From Mesorhabditis belari (Eukaryota > Nematoda > Chromadorea > Rhabditida > Rhabditidae): a DNA stretch of 64,000 nucleotides. The position numbers were made by a program, and so were the translations under genes. The notes under the pieces were generated by a model. The model made no database searches. It had not been told where the DNA came from and saw only the letters and a list, made by a program, of their open reading frames with translations. Shown here in pieces: positions 37,563 through 48,500 of the stretch. The stretch spans positions 1,363,001 through 1,427,000 of the forward strand of contig CAUEEP010000936.1 in the NCBI GenBank assembly GCA_958450365.1, given 5' to 3'. The number at the start of each line of letters is the position of its first letter. The first letter of the stretch is position 1.

Positions 37563-38440
37563 GCTATTTTAATAAACCTGATAATTTTGAGCCTTTGCAA
37601 AAGAAAATAGAATGAACGAAAGAAAAGCAGAAAACATTTTCATTTGATCCGATTTTTACACCACAAAAAGCATTTCTATTATCAAAACAATATAGGCTTC
37701 TGATTTGAGAATTTTTGAGAATTGCTTTTGATTTTAGATAAGACAAGGAAGAGAACTGATTTTTACGAGCTCTTTACGGAATTTGAGAGCTTCCAAAATC
37801 AAATTTTGTTCAAAAAATCAAATTTTGAAAGTAATCTCTGATGCAAATGAACTCAATGAGCTAGCTTTTATAAGTTGCAATATTTTTGGTTGATCTGTGA
37901 TCGTGATTGGAATGATCTATCTTTTGGAAGCTCTATTTTCTCACTGAAACCTTTGTTTAAGAAGATTTAGAACTTCTAGAATAGTATAGCCAAATTTAAG
38001 GGAAAAATTGACCTCAAAAGTTTCTCTTTTCCGTTTCGGCCTCTTTCGTATTCTGCTTGAACATAGTGACGCTTAAAACATCAAAGCAAGCCCAGGCCAG
38101 CACAGTCCCTCAGCGATCCTTCTCCTTAAACGGAACACGTATCTATCAAGAGGATATGCCAGAAGGCGAGCGATTACGCGGCCGTATAGAGAACACTTTG
38201 CCATTTAGAAAGGATTTCTCGTTTGTTGGTAGATGGCAAAAGGTATTCAGCTGTAAATTTGTGCCAAGGGTTTTCAAGATTGGGGAATCGATTGGAGCTA
38301 TTCTATTGAATCTATTTCTATTGAAGCTTCTCGAGATTGTCCTGTCTAATCAAATTTAATCAAAGAGAAGAGAAAAAGCTGATCTGGCTTGGTTCGGGTA
38401 ATTTTGAGCACCCTGTAGTAAGCCTAAATGATATCTCATT
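37563..38440. other. Region with no resolved gene; expected to hold the fucosidase start
   Basis: No minus-strand signal-peptide exon with a phase-0 donor could be identified. The plus-strand frame at 38057-38359 contains the dispersed motif ATGCCAGAAGGCGAGCGATT and ends near CACCCTGTAG, a maT-type terminus, so it is probably repeat-derived. Confidence 0.4.
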
Positions 38441-38449
38441 TCTGTTCTC

Positions 38450-38690
38450 AATTCACTTCCACGCCTCCCCTTACCAACCAAAAGACAGAACTTCAAACTC
38501 ATCACTCAACAAATCGTGCCACTAATTATCGCATTACTTTTGGATAATCTGTGTGAAAAGCAATCTTTTAGACGTCTAGCTTTTGCCAAAGATTTCTGCG
38601 AAGCTTTGGAAATACACGTAAACACGATTTGGACAGAATGAGACGTCTGGAATTTTGTAATACAAAGAAAAACATTATAATAAATATCCT
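38450..38690. repeat. Dispersed repeat, second copy (inverse of 2.99-3.29 kb)
   Basis: Shares TTTTAGACGTCTAGCTTTTG and GACAGAATGAGACGTCTGGA with the reverse complement of 2990-3290. A third diverged copy is at 39385-39540. Confidence 0.7.
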
Positions 38691-38694
38691 CTTG

Positions 38695-38895
38695 ATGATC
38701 CCACGTATCTTTCGGGTGTTAACGGTCCTCTTCCGTCCTCTTACGGGCTTGGCCTCCCCCTCATTTTTCCGTTACTTTACGATCTTCTGGACGGTCCTCA
38801 GAGCCACCCCAAGCCTCGATGCGATCGACGGGTTCTTCATGCCGCATCGTCGCCAGCTTTGCGATTGCGTCCCGACTATCCTTCGACTATCCTTC
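38695..38895 (-). pseudogene. maT transposase N-terminal fragment
   Basis: The minus strand reads GMKNPSIASRLGVALRTVQK then IVK-stop and RKNEGEAKPVRGRKRTV, the helix-turn-helix and GRPR-like linker of a maT-type transposase. One in-frame TAA and no catalytic domain. CACCCTGTA-type ends lie nearby at 38408, 39095 and 39352. Confidence 0.75.
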
Positions 38896-39557
38896 TCCCT
38901 CTAAATTTGGTTCCTTACCTCTCTAAATTTGGACGGAGTCGCTTGTCATGACCTAGAAAGCAACTTTTTTTAACAAAAAATTAATAGACAACGATAAAAA
39001 GAATATTAAAACACAAAAAGATGAGTAGTAATGCTTTAGACATTGTTTAAAACTATGTCAGATGCTGCGCGCACGTAATTTTCAGCCACCCTGTATAACA
39101 CTCATCTACATCTGTTCGGTATCTTGAGAAATTTACAAAATAGTAAAAACGCGCATTCATAACTGGACAACCCAATATTTAAAAGATCAACCTCATCGCA
39201 AAGACTAGGATAAATCCGAATAATGCAAGTGTCAGGGGAAAATTTGAATCGTTTAAAAGAACAGAGCCATCAATTGACGATTTGATCTAAGAATTGTTTA
39301 ATGGTATTTTTCTCTAAAAATTTTGAATGCAAAATGATCATTTTCAGCCACCCTGTATAATGTACTGTAAGTTTCTATAGGGATTTAAAGGTTTAACAGT
39401 TTATCTTTATGTAAAGCAATCTTTTCGACGTCTAGCTTTTGCCAAGCTTGCTCAAAAAGCTTTGAAAATACATGTAAATTTGTTTTTGGACAGAATTAGA
39501 CTAAAGTTTTGTAATGGAAAGGGAAAACTATTCAAAGATTTTGAAGAAACTCTTTAA

Positions 39558-40273
39558 AGGGGGGGTATTAATCGCGGCCGGGTGACGATAAAAAATTTTT
39601 TACGGCAACCACCTGTTTTTTTTGTTTTAATATCACTGATTTTATTATAAAAAGAATAAAAATCACCCGGCTAGAGTGATTTGATGGGTTTACAAATTTT
39701 TGGAGACACTGCAAGGCTTGGAGAAAAACAAGATCGTCACTCATCAGACACCTCAGCTAAAAGGCCCCTATTTGAGAAAACTAAAACCATAAGCGACCAC
39801 AAATGAAAAAAGATCTAATTGTGTCAATCAAAGCGCTGAAGACGTCCTACGATGGAGGAGATCCAGTCACTTTTGGTGAAGATGCGCTGGAAATTGATAA
39901 GATAGGAAGCCGATTTGTACTGCTGTACTTGAGCCGAACTGCTGTACTTGAGCGAAGATGAAAGTGAGCAAGAGGAAGAATTATAGATTAACAATTTATT
40001 TTTATTGCTTTTTGTGCTTTTTATTTTGTTTTTAAATTTATCTGCAACTAAAACTCAATCGATCTAGACTGTGCTGAGGTGTCTGATGAGTGACGATCTT
40101 GTTTTCCTCCAAGCCTTGCAGCATCTCCAAAAATTTGTAAACCCATCAAATCACTCTAGCCGGGTGATTTTTATTCTTTTTATAATAAAATCAGCGATAT
40201 TAAAACAAAAAAAACAGGTGGTTGCCGTAAAAAAATTTTTATCGTCACCCGGCCGCGATTAATACCCCCCCCT
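39558..40273. mobile_element. TTAA-flanked MITE with ~200-bp TIRs (piggyBac-like target site)
   Basis: The 716-bp element begins AGGGGGGGTATTAATCGCGG and its last ~205 bp are the inverted copy. TTAA occurs on both sides (39554-39557 and 40274-40277), the hallmark target duplication of piggyBac-type insertion. The ~300-bp centre has no transposase; a short acidic stretch (LSEDESEQEEE) is readable. It sits between the divergent fucosidase and transthyretin-like genes. Confidence 0.8.
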
Positions 40274-40527
40274 TTAATTTCTTTGATTTCATTTCATTTC
40301 TTTGATTTCATTTTATTGATTTGTTTTCTTTGATTGTAGAAACGCAATTTGCATTTAGAAACTGCATGGATTTTATAGAATTCTTGTTTTTCTTTGATTG
40401 TAAACTTTTAAATATCGATAAGGAATTGACGGCTCAAAGAAATTTTTCTTTTCCGTATTGGCTCAGGAAAAGCTCAGGAAAAAAAGCTGATAAAATCTGG
40501 GAAACAAAACCGATTTTTACTTTTTAC

Positions 40528-40544
40528 AGGTGTTTACTCCAAAA
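40528..40544 (+). promoter_or_regulatory. Probable trans-splice acceptor and start context
   Basis: TTTTTACAG at 40521-40529 precedes the ATG at 40545 by 15 nt. No upstream coding exon is needed, so this fits a spliced-leader acceptor. Inference only. Confidence 0.5.
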
Positions 40545-43500
40545 ATGCAATGCTTAATCGTTCTATTCAATTTTCTTTTACTCTTTTATTTTACTGATAG
40601 CGCAGCAGCTCAACCAGCAGCAGATGCGATCGCAAAAAGAGCTGTTGGAGGAAAAGTTGGCTTATTTTGAGTGTTTAAATGATTCAATTTCGCATTATTT
40701 AACTTTCAAACGTATCTTTTTATAAATTTAAAGATAATTTGCATTTAGAAACTGCATGGATTTTATAGAATTCTTGTTTTTCTTTCTATTATTTTAAGAA
40801 AATCAAGAATTAAGTGAAATTGAGGGTTTTTTCATTATCGAAATCGAATGAATCGAAAAAAAAACTAAATTTGGTTCCAGATCTCTCTAAATTTGGTTCA
40901 TTATTTCAACAAATTTGGTTCCTTATCTCTCTAGATCTGGTTGCTTATCTCTCTAAATTTGGTTCCTTTTCTCTCTTAATTTGGTTCCTTATCTAACGCG
41001 TAAACGCAAACATTCAACCCAACAACGTTTGTCTTCATTTGGTTTTCTCGGGGATCAAAAACAGAGCTTCTCCCCCACTTTCGCACAAAGTGGAAAGATG
41101 GCCAACCCTCTCGTAGCGCTGCAATACATGATGCTGTTGGAGCTTAGTGAAAAGCTACTCCAGCCAGATGAAGACTTCAACCAATGGCTTCAGGATGTTG
41201 TCTCGATCTAAACCGATTTTTCGAGATTCTTTTCAAGATCCGGTGACTGTAGCATTGAGAGTAGACTGTTCCTTATCTCTCTAAATTTGGTTCATTATTT
41301 CGACAAATTTGGTTCCATATCTCTCTAAACTTGGTTCCTTATCCCTCTAAATTTGGTTCCTTATCTATTTGAATTTGGTTGCTTATCTCTAAATTTGGTT
41401 CCTTATATCTCTAAACTTGGTTCCTTATCTCTCTAGATCTGGTTCCTTATCTCTCTAGATTTGTTTCCTTATTTCAATTTCGATTCATTCGATTCATTCG
41501 ATTCATTCGATTCATTCGATTCATTCGATTCATTCGATTCATTCGATTCATTCGATTCATTCGATTCATTCGATTCATTCGATTCATTCAATTCATTCAA
41601 TTCATTCGATTCATTCGAACAAAACCAAAAAATCGAACGAAAATCATATGAAAAGAGAATTAGTTCAAGAAACTATTAGAATTTTTTCTATTTTAAAATT
41701 CTTAGATATAAAGTAATGGATGATTTAATGCTAATCAAGCTTTAGGGAGTTCTACTTTGCGGAAAAAAGCCCATTGAAGGAGTGATCATCCGACTTTTCC
41801 GCGTGGCACAAAGCAAAAAAGACGGTAGAGATTTCAGATTCCCATCTTTTTTTGCTGTCAAATCAATTAAAGAACTTTACTTTAGTTATTTTGTTAAGTT
41901 CAACTTTAGTGCTTTAATTTATACTAGAAGATTTAAATAAGATACGGTAAAAATCTACTTACAAGGTTAGGCTAATCCTACTAGCAAGGGACGTTCACTA
42001 AGCTATCACCGGGTTTCGAAACTAGACGTAGCTTATCTAGACCAGTTTTCCACGCTGATTTCGAATCTGTATTCAAATCTACTCCGGAGGCCCTATGAAG
42101 CCGTAAAAAAAACGCCTAACGACAAACCGCATGACGTGGCGCCGTAGAGTAGTCGGGAGAGCGCGTTTCTACAGCACAGCAAGTTTGTTAAGTGTAGTGG
42201 ATAGTGTGCTACCGCCGTGGTATGACACTAAATTACTTCCCAACGCCAGGCAACCGAATAGTGTAGTGGTGTGCTTGCCCGTCGCAGTCCCCTTGGGCCA
42301 GGGTCTCTAGTTCGAATCCCCTCACTGTCAAAACCTTTTTTCTCATTACTAAAACTAATTTTTAAGTGTTTTAAAGTATCCATAAACGGTAAAAAGCTAA
42401 AAAGGAGTTAAGAAGCTGAAAATTTTTGTGTCACCCTGTAGATAATATAGATAAATAAAGTTTTAAGTTTAAAATGCTTAGATTTAAATCAAATTCTTGA
42501 CGAAAAGTTAACCGGTGTCGATGGATCGTTTCACATTGACGGGAACACGAATGGCTTTCCGTTAAATGAGACAACGATTGATGGAACGCTTACTTTCTAT
42601 CATAGTTGTGATGAAGATAAAGAGAAAGTGAAAAAGGTGATTTTTTTCAAAGCATTAAAGCTAGTAGAACCAAAATTATTACATTTACATACTCAGCAAT
42701 CGATTTCTACGCAAGTACGCAAAAGCTATCGTACTTTTGTACTTGTGCTTGTACTTGTACTTGTACTTTCCACTTGTACTTGTACTTGTACTTATGCTTT
42801 TTACTTGTCCTTGTACTTTCATTGTACTTTTTGATGTAAATAGTAAGTTTAGCCTTATTTTAAGAGATTTCATTATGTTTTCATGATAGTTTTCTTCTAG
42901 AATACTCAAAATTTCGATTTAAAACTATTAAAGACTTTCTCGAACATTGAAAAAGACTAGCTTGGAGTACGGTTACTTTTTTAAAGAGCAATGTTTTGAA
43001 AACACAAGAAACAATCGATTACAGTACCTTACTTCCTTCCTTCCTTTCTTCCTTCTTTCTTCCTCTCTCTTCCCCTCTCTTCCCCTCTCTTCCCCTTGTA
43101 CCTGCTCTTCCCTTCTTCCCCTCTCTTCCCCTCTCTTCCCCTCTCTTCCCTTCTCTTCCCTTCCCTTCCCTTCCCTTCCCTTCCTTCCCCTTCCCTCCTT
43201 CCCCTCTCCCTTCCTCCCTCCCTTCCCCCTCCCTTCCCCTTCCCTTCCTCCTTCCCTTCCTTCCCTTCCCTTCCCCTCCCTTCCCCTCCCTTCCCTTCCC
43301 TTCCCCTTCCCTTCCCTTCCCTTCCCTTCCCTTCCCTTCCCTTCCCTTCCCTTCCCTTCCCTTCCCTTCCCTTCCCTTCCCTTCCCCTTCCCTTCCCTTC
43401 CCTTCCCTTCCCTTCCCTTCCCTTCCCTTCCCTTCCCTTCCCTTCCCTTCCCCCTTCTCTTCCCCCTTCTCTTCCCCTTGTATCTGCTCTTTCTTCTCTG

Positions 43501-43864
43501 CCAACAATAGACCAAATGGATGGCTTAGTGGTCAGCATCATGTGCTTAGAGGAAATAAGTGGAGAGTTCAATCCCTCTCCACTTATTTTTTTTTCCATTT
43601 TTCCATTTTTCTTTGTTATTCTTTACTTTACTATGGTAACAAAGCTGATTTTAGAATGGCTATCGGAAATTCAACTACCACATCCCACAAGATTATGTGA
43701 GCTATGGATCAAAACCGAAAAAACACTATGACTTAGGGTATCTCAATCTTCAAGTAAGCTAAATGTAGGTAAATTTTTTTAAAAAATCCTTTCAGCTCGA
43801 ATTCCCTGAGGAGAAACACGAGAAAAACTTTAAAGAATACGTAAAAGCGAGTGTCGATTGGTAA
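40545..43864 (+). CDS. Transthyretin-like (TTR) secreted protein
   Basis: Five exons join in phase: 40545-40655, 41746-41824, 42482-42636, 43655-43753 and 43796-43864 (TAA), giving 170 aa. Residues 1-~20 are a signal peptide (MQCLIVLFNFLLLFYF). The mature part has the family core: GVLLCGKKPIEGVIIRLF, GSFHIDG, TLTFYHSCDE and the C-terminal GYRKFNYHIPQDYV followed by LGYLNL. TTR-like proteins are a large nematode family of small extracellular carriers or signals; the ligand is unknown here. The length is slightly above the usual 130-150 aa. All four introns are of repeat-rich sequence: 22-bp and 9-bp satellites in intron 1, tRNA-like units in intron 2, and a TTCCC array plus a tRNA-like unit in intron 3. 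It is the only plus-strand host gene in the window. Identification is by motif pattern and consistent phases. Confidence 0.9.
40860..41470. repeat. 22-bp satellite TTTGGTTCCTTATCTCTCTAAA in two blocks
   Basis: Blocks at 40865-40995 and 41265-41470 in TTR intron 1, with a related piece at 38905-38935. The blocks flank the unrecognised frame at 40981-41211. Confidence 0.88.
40981..41211 (+). other. Unrecognised open frame between satellite blocks
   Basis: The frame reads RKRKHSTQQRLSSFGFLGDQ ... LQYMMLLELSEKLLQPDEDF ... QDVV and then stops. Its composition (basic start, amphipathic end) looks protein-like and its base composition is less AT-rich than its surroundings. It has no recognisable family and could be a transposase scrap. 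It lies within TTR intron 1 on the same strand. Confidence 0.3.
41475..41625. repeat. 9-bp repeat GATTCATTC
   Basis: About 16 copies of CGATTCATT; frame DSFDSFDSF is an artefact. TTR intron 1. Confidence 0.93.
42120..42335 (+). repeat. tRNA-like units in TTR intron 2
   Basis: GCCGTAGAGTAGTCGGGAGAG (A-box-like, no B-box) is followed by ATAGTGTAGTGGTGTGC with TAGTTCGAATCCCC (B-box) at 42256-42325. The second resembles tRNA-Val heads but its acceptor arms do not pair. Confidence 0.55.
42738..42835. repeat. TTGTAC hexamer repeat
   Basis: CTTGTACTTGTACTTG units in TTR intron 3. Confidence 0.85.
43028..43492. repeat. TTCCC polypyrimidine satellite
   Basis: About 460 bp of TTCCC/TTCCCC on the plus strand in TTR intron 3. 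It is a perfect purine/pyrimidine strand asymmetry capable of triplex formation. Six overlapping frames of 160-234 aa (Phe-Pro-Ser or Gly-Lys-Glu repeats) are artefacts. Confidence 0.95.
43505..43590 (+). repeat. tRNA-like unit in TTR intron 3
   Basis: GGATGGCTTAGTGGTCAGC (A-box) and GAGTTCAATCCCTC (B-box) with a 7-bp repeat CTCCACTTAT/AAGTGGAG forming the T-arm side; no acceptor stem. SINE-like. Confidence 0.5.
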
Positions 43865-43989
43865 AATATAACTTTTATTTATACTTATTTAAATAATCAC
43901 AACCGAAAAAAGAAACACAATAACTCGTGAGCTTTTGATCTCAGAAATAGAATGTTAAGAGAATTTCATGTCAAACGCTTACTTTCTAG

Positions 43990-44600
43990 CACACTGGTTT
44001 TTTACAAGTGTGCCAGAGAGTATGCGTTTGTGAAAAGTGTAAAGAACAAGACGCGATTGATCCTGTGTTATGTGCTTGTATAAACGCGCGTTTTCTGGCA
44101 CACTGAAAGGAACGAGTTTGCCAGGAAAGATGAGTTTTTGACAAGTACACTTTGCTACTTTGCTTTGTACTACTTTGCTTGCTTAAACGCACACTTTCTA
44201 GCCCACTGAATGTGTAGCAAGCTAGTGTGCCAGAAGAAGTACGTTTCTATGAGGGTGAAGGACTTGGCTTGCTTAAACGAAAACTTTCTGGCTCACTGGA
44301 TCTCTAGCAAGCTAGTGCGCCAGAAGACATACGTTTCTACGTGTGTGAAGGACTTTGCTTTCTTAAACGCACACTAACTGGCTCACTGAATGTGTAGCAA
44401 GCTAGTGTGCCAGAAGGAGTACGTTTCTATGAGGGTGAAAGTACTTTGCTCGCTTAAACGAACACTATCTGGCCCACTGGATCTCTAGCAAGCTAGTGCG
44501 CCAGAAGACATACGTTTCTACGTGTGTGAAGGACTTTGCTTTCTTAAACGCACACTATCTGGCAAAGTGAACATCTTGTTAGAAAGGATTCGTTTACACG
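43990..44600. repeat. 90-bp tandem repeat with A-B-A-B higher order
   Basis: From 44187, monomers of 90-91 bp start ACGCACACT or ACGAACACT/ACGAAAACT. They alternate between type A (CACTGAATGTGTAGCAAGC ... GGAGTACG) and type B (CACTGGATCTCTAGCAAGC ... GACATACG). A degenerate monomer precedes at 43990-44186. Lies between the TTR and DHHC 3' ends. Confidence 0.85.
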
Positions 44601-44734
44601 AGCACAAAGTATACAGATTTAGATTGATTACTAATTTCATGAAATTCAAAAAGCCTATAATGAAAAGAAAATTATGCACATAACGCACCGAGTTTCATTT
44701 TTTGAGTGATGAAAGAGATACAATGGAAATATAG

Positions 44735-45455
44735 AATGGCAAAAATGATTTAAACATTTGATAGGCCTTCTAAGCATTGGCAATCTAACTTTGAGCTCAA
44801 ATTTCTTCGTCTTGGGCTGTTCAATTTAAATATTTTTAATATCATTGAATGCGTCAAGTCTTTCTCTATCGATTGGTAGAAAAGCTATTTAAATTGGACA
44901 CCCCAAAGCCAAGAAATTTGCGCTTAAAGTTAGATTGCTAATGGGAAAAGGGGCGGGGCAATTGTGGGGCCTTTTATACGCGAGGCCCCGCCCCTTTTTC
45001 CATTAGCAATCGAACTTTAAGCTCAAATTTCTTCATCTTGGGCTGTTCAATTTAAAAAGCTTTTCGACCAATCGATAGAGAAAGACTTGGCGCATCTAGT
45101 GATACCAAGAATATTGAAATTAAACAGCCCAACACCGAGATATTTGAGTTTAAAGTTAGATTGCTAATTGGAAAAGGGGCGGAGCTTCGTGTATAAAAGG
45201 TCCCACAATAGCCCCGTCTATTTTCCCATTGGCAATCTATATAAAAGGTCCAACAATCTCCCCGTCCATTTTCCCATTGGCAGCCTAACTTTAAGCTCAA
45301 ATATCTTGGCTTTGGGGCGTTCAATTTAAATAGTTTTTATATTAATCGATAGAGAAAGATTTGGCGCATCTAATGACAATAAAAACATTGAAATTGAACA
45401 CCACAAAGCCAAGAAATTTGAGTTTAAAGTTAGATTGCTAATGGGAAAAGAATGG
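44735..45455. repeat. GC-box/TATA palindromic repeat, copy set 2
   Basis: Several opposed copies of ACTTTAAGCTCAAATTTCTT, GGGCTGTTCAATTTAAA and GATAGAGAAAGACTTGGCGC surround GGGAAAAGGGGCGGGGC with CCTTTTATACGCGAGGC and its complement. No ORF. Ends ~115 bp from the DHHC stop codon. Confidence 0.8.
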
Positions 45456-45571
45456 GACTTATCAAATGTTTGATAACCGGCAAAATTTGAAGCTTAATAA
45501 ATCTATAGTGATTCTAGCAAATGAAATCTCAATTTTCTATGCAATCTGTGAAGAAATATACATTTTTTTTT

Positions 45572-48500
45572 TCATTGAAGCAACTCGCGATCGGCGAAAA
45601 CAAACTCCCGAACGTTTTGAGTGCAAGTTTGCCTGGAAATTCAAGTTTAGTGGAGAATTTTGAAAGCTGAAACAAGCTAGCAGGGAATTCAAATTAGAGA
45701 CAACTTTATAAATCATAGAATAGATTTAAAATCAAAACAGTAACACGTAATTGGATTGGCATAGCACTAGACGATGTGGAAATTTGAGTCTGCACAAGCA
45801 CAAAGTACTTGCTCTTACACAAACACACTCGCTCTCGCAATCAATGTCAGATCAATCTGATCTTCTTTCTTCCTTTCTCCATCCACCTTCTTTCCTTCTT
45901 CCTTTCTCCATCCACCTTCTTTCATTCTTCCTTTCTTCATCCGCCTTCTTTCTTTCTTCCTTTCTTCATTCCCCTCTTTCTCTTGTCAAGTTAAGGTACC
46001 GTCAATGGTTAGAGCAATTTCCCGGAAAGCAAAAGATAGAGGGTTCAATCCCCAATCCGGAATCCTTTCTCCATCCGCCTTGTCTTCCCCTCTTTCTCTT
46101 GTCAAGTTAAGGTACCGGATAGCTCAAGCTCATGCTCAAATCTTGATTTATATCGCTTATACAGATGCGAATGAACCATTAGCAATTAGACCAGTAAGTT
46201 TTGCATGCTTGGGAATTCGTCTTCTTTCTTTCTTCCTTTCTTCTTCCCTCTTGTCGTTCCCTCTTTCTCTTGTTAAGGTACCGGATAGCTCAATAGTTAG
46301 AGCAATTTCCCGAAAAGCAAAAGGTCAAGGGTTCAATCCCGGAATCCACTTTTTCTTGCCAATTTCTTCGCTTCTTTACTTTGGTATTGAATTTTTCACA
46401 AAATTCCTTCAGATTATCGTTTACTAACTTTAGCAATTACACCTCCAGTTATAAGCTAAAAACAAATTTCTGATAGAAAACCCTAAAATAGAGGCTTTAA
46501 TTAAAGATTAGAGTTTTTTATTAGCATAAATAAAATTCGTTTGACTCTAAAAGACTCCAAGATTCCAAGAGCTGACAAGACAAAGTTTCATTATCAATTA
46601 CTAAAAAAAACTCACGAGTATGGGCTCTTTATGTGCAATTTTGTTGATCCATAAACGATATGTGGGTATCGATCAATGTTTAATCTAAAGAATTCTCAAT
46701 ATTTCCCCCATTTCTTTCTCTGTTTTACCGCTCATTTGTCGTCACGTTGAGCATAATTTGATAGAATTGCAAGACAAGCATCGCACCCGTCCACACAAGC
46801 ACACAAACAGCAATGATCAACGTGAAAACGATCCACTGATTGCACTCCAAAATCTCCTCTATCGTGTTCCCGCAAAGTTGTTGGAAATCTGAAAGGAAAG
46901 GTGGAAATTAGAAGTAGAACTTGATGGTATACAGGGTGCGTAAAAAAAGTTCCCGTACTTGTATTGCATTTTTGGTAATTTTAGATAAAAGATACGATTT
47001 TAAAAGTAAGAAATTCGAATTCCTCGCGAAAAACTGATTTAGAAAACGTTTCTGGTTAATTTATAAGTGCAACACTATTTAAGACAAGTGATTGAGAAGA
47101 GGGTCCGCTCAGGGGCGCTTTGGTCGCGCATTTTTTTTGGGGCTTCAGGCCTGTAACTTTTATGGATCAAAAGATTTTCAAGGGCCAAGATGTTTCTCGA
47201 AAACTAGACATAAAATGTGACATTTTTTATATTGGGTGTAGAAAGTTTTGGTCAACGACCGAGTCGGAAGTCAGGTTAGAACTTGGTTTTCCCATACAAA
47301 TTTATATCAAAGGAAATGACTGTAACAGTGCCCTGTAACTGTACCCTGTAACTGTGCCCTGTAACTGTGCCCTGTAACTGTGCCCTGTAACTGTGCCCTG
47401 TAACTGTGCCCTGTAACTGTGCCCTGTAACTGCGCCCTGCAACTGTGCCCTGTAACTGTGCCCTGTAACTGTGCCCTGTAACTGTGCCCTGTAACTGCGT
47501 CCTGCAACTGTGCCCTGTAACTGTGCCCTGTAACTGTGCCCTGTAACTGTGCCCTGTAACTGCGTCCTGCAACTGTGCCCTGTAACTGTGCCCTGTAACT
47601 GTGCCCTGTAACTGTGCCCTGTAACTGCGTCCTGCAACTGTGCCCTGTAACTGTGCCCTGTAACTGTGGGACCAAAGCACCCCTAAGCGGACCCTCTTCT
47701 CAATCACTTGTCACATAGTGTTACACTTATAAATTAACCAGAAACGTTTTCTAAATCACTTTTTCACGAGGAATTCGAATTTCTTACTTTTAAAATCGTA
47801 TCTTTTATCTAAAATTACCAAAAATGCAATACAAGTACGGGAACTTTTTTACGCACCCTGTAGAGCTAATGAGATTCTAAGTTTCGTTTTGCAATACTTA
47901 CAGATCAAGACGGAGAACGAATAGAGTGCTGTGGAGGCGACTAAAAGAATGAGATAGAGAAGAAATGTTCGGTGATTCTCTCGAGCAATACAATTCGAAA
48001 CCCACGGACAATGGTGATCGAAACTGAAATTTAAATCACAAAATTTATTTATTTATTTGAATTATCATTAGATTTTCATCATTGTTATGTAATGGGTTTT
48101 GCTTTTATTCATTTTATTGACGGGAAGATCAACTGGCTGAGCTGGTCAACTGGCTGAGCTGGCCTGTACCAAAGAAATCCTATACTAGGACTCGAACCAG
48201 AGATCTTTGGTCGGAAACAGACGCTTTACCGCTCTACCGCTCGACCACGACCTACTAGAATTGAAGCCAGCTCAGCCACTAGAATTGCAGAAGGGACCTA
48301 AGACCCAAAACCCATATTTTTCAAGTCCTAAGTCAACTTTAGCCGTTTATAACACCTGCCAGAATAACGTTCAGCAAAAACGGAATATATATTCGGAATC
48401 AGCGTGAAATTCTGCGTTGAATGGTACCAGTTGCTTGTCATTTGACCGGCTCAGCCAGCTGATCCTCCCTTATGAGTCTACCAGCTGGAACTCGAGTTTT

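Noticed and set aside
42947..43731. Six overlapping ORFs of 160-234 aa (Phe-Pro-Ser and Gly-Lys-Glu repeats)
   Set aside because: Translations of the TTCCC array in a TTR intron; the TTR exons on either side define the real reading.
47276..47707. Three ORFs of 111-143 aa with [13 protein letters not shown] repeats
   Set aside because: Translations of the 13-bp satellite core of the foldback element.
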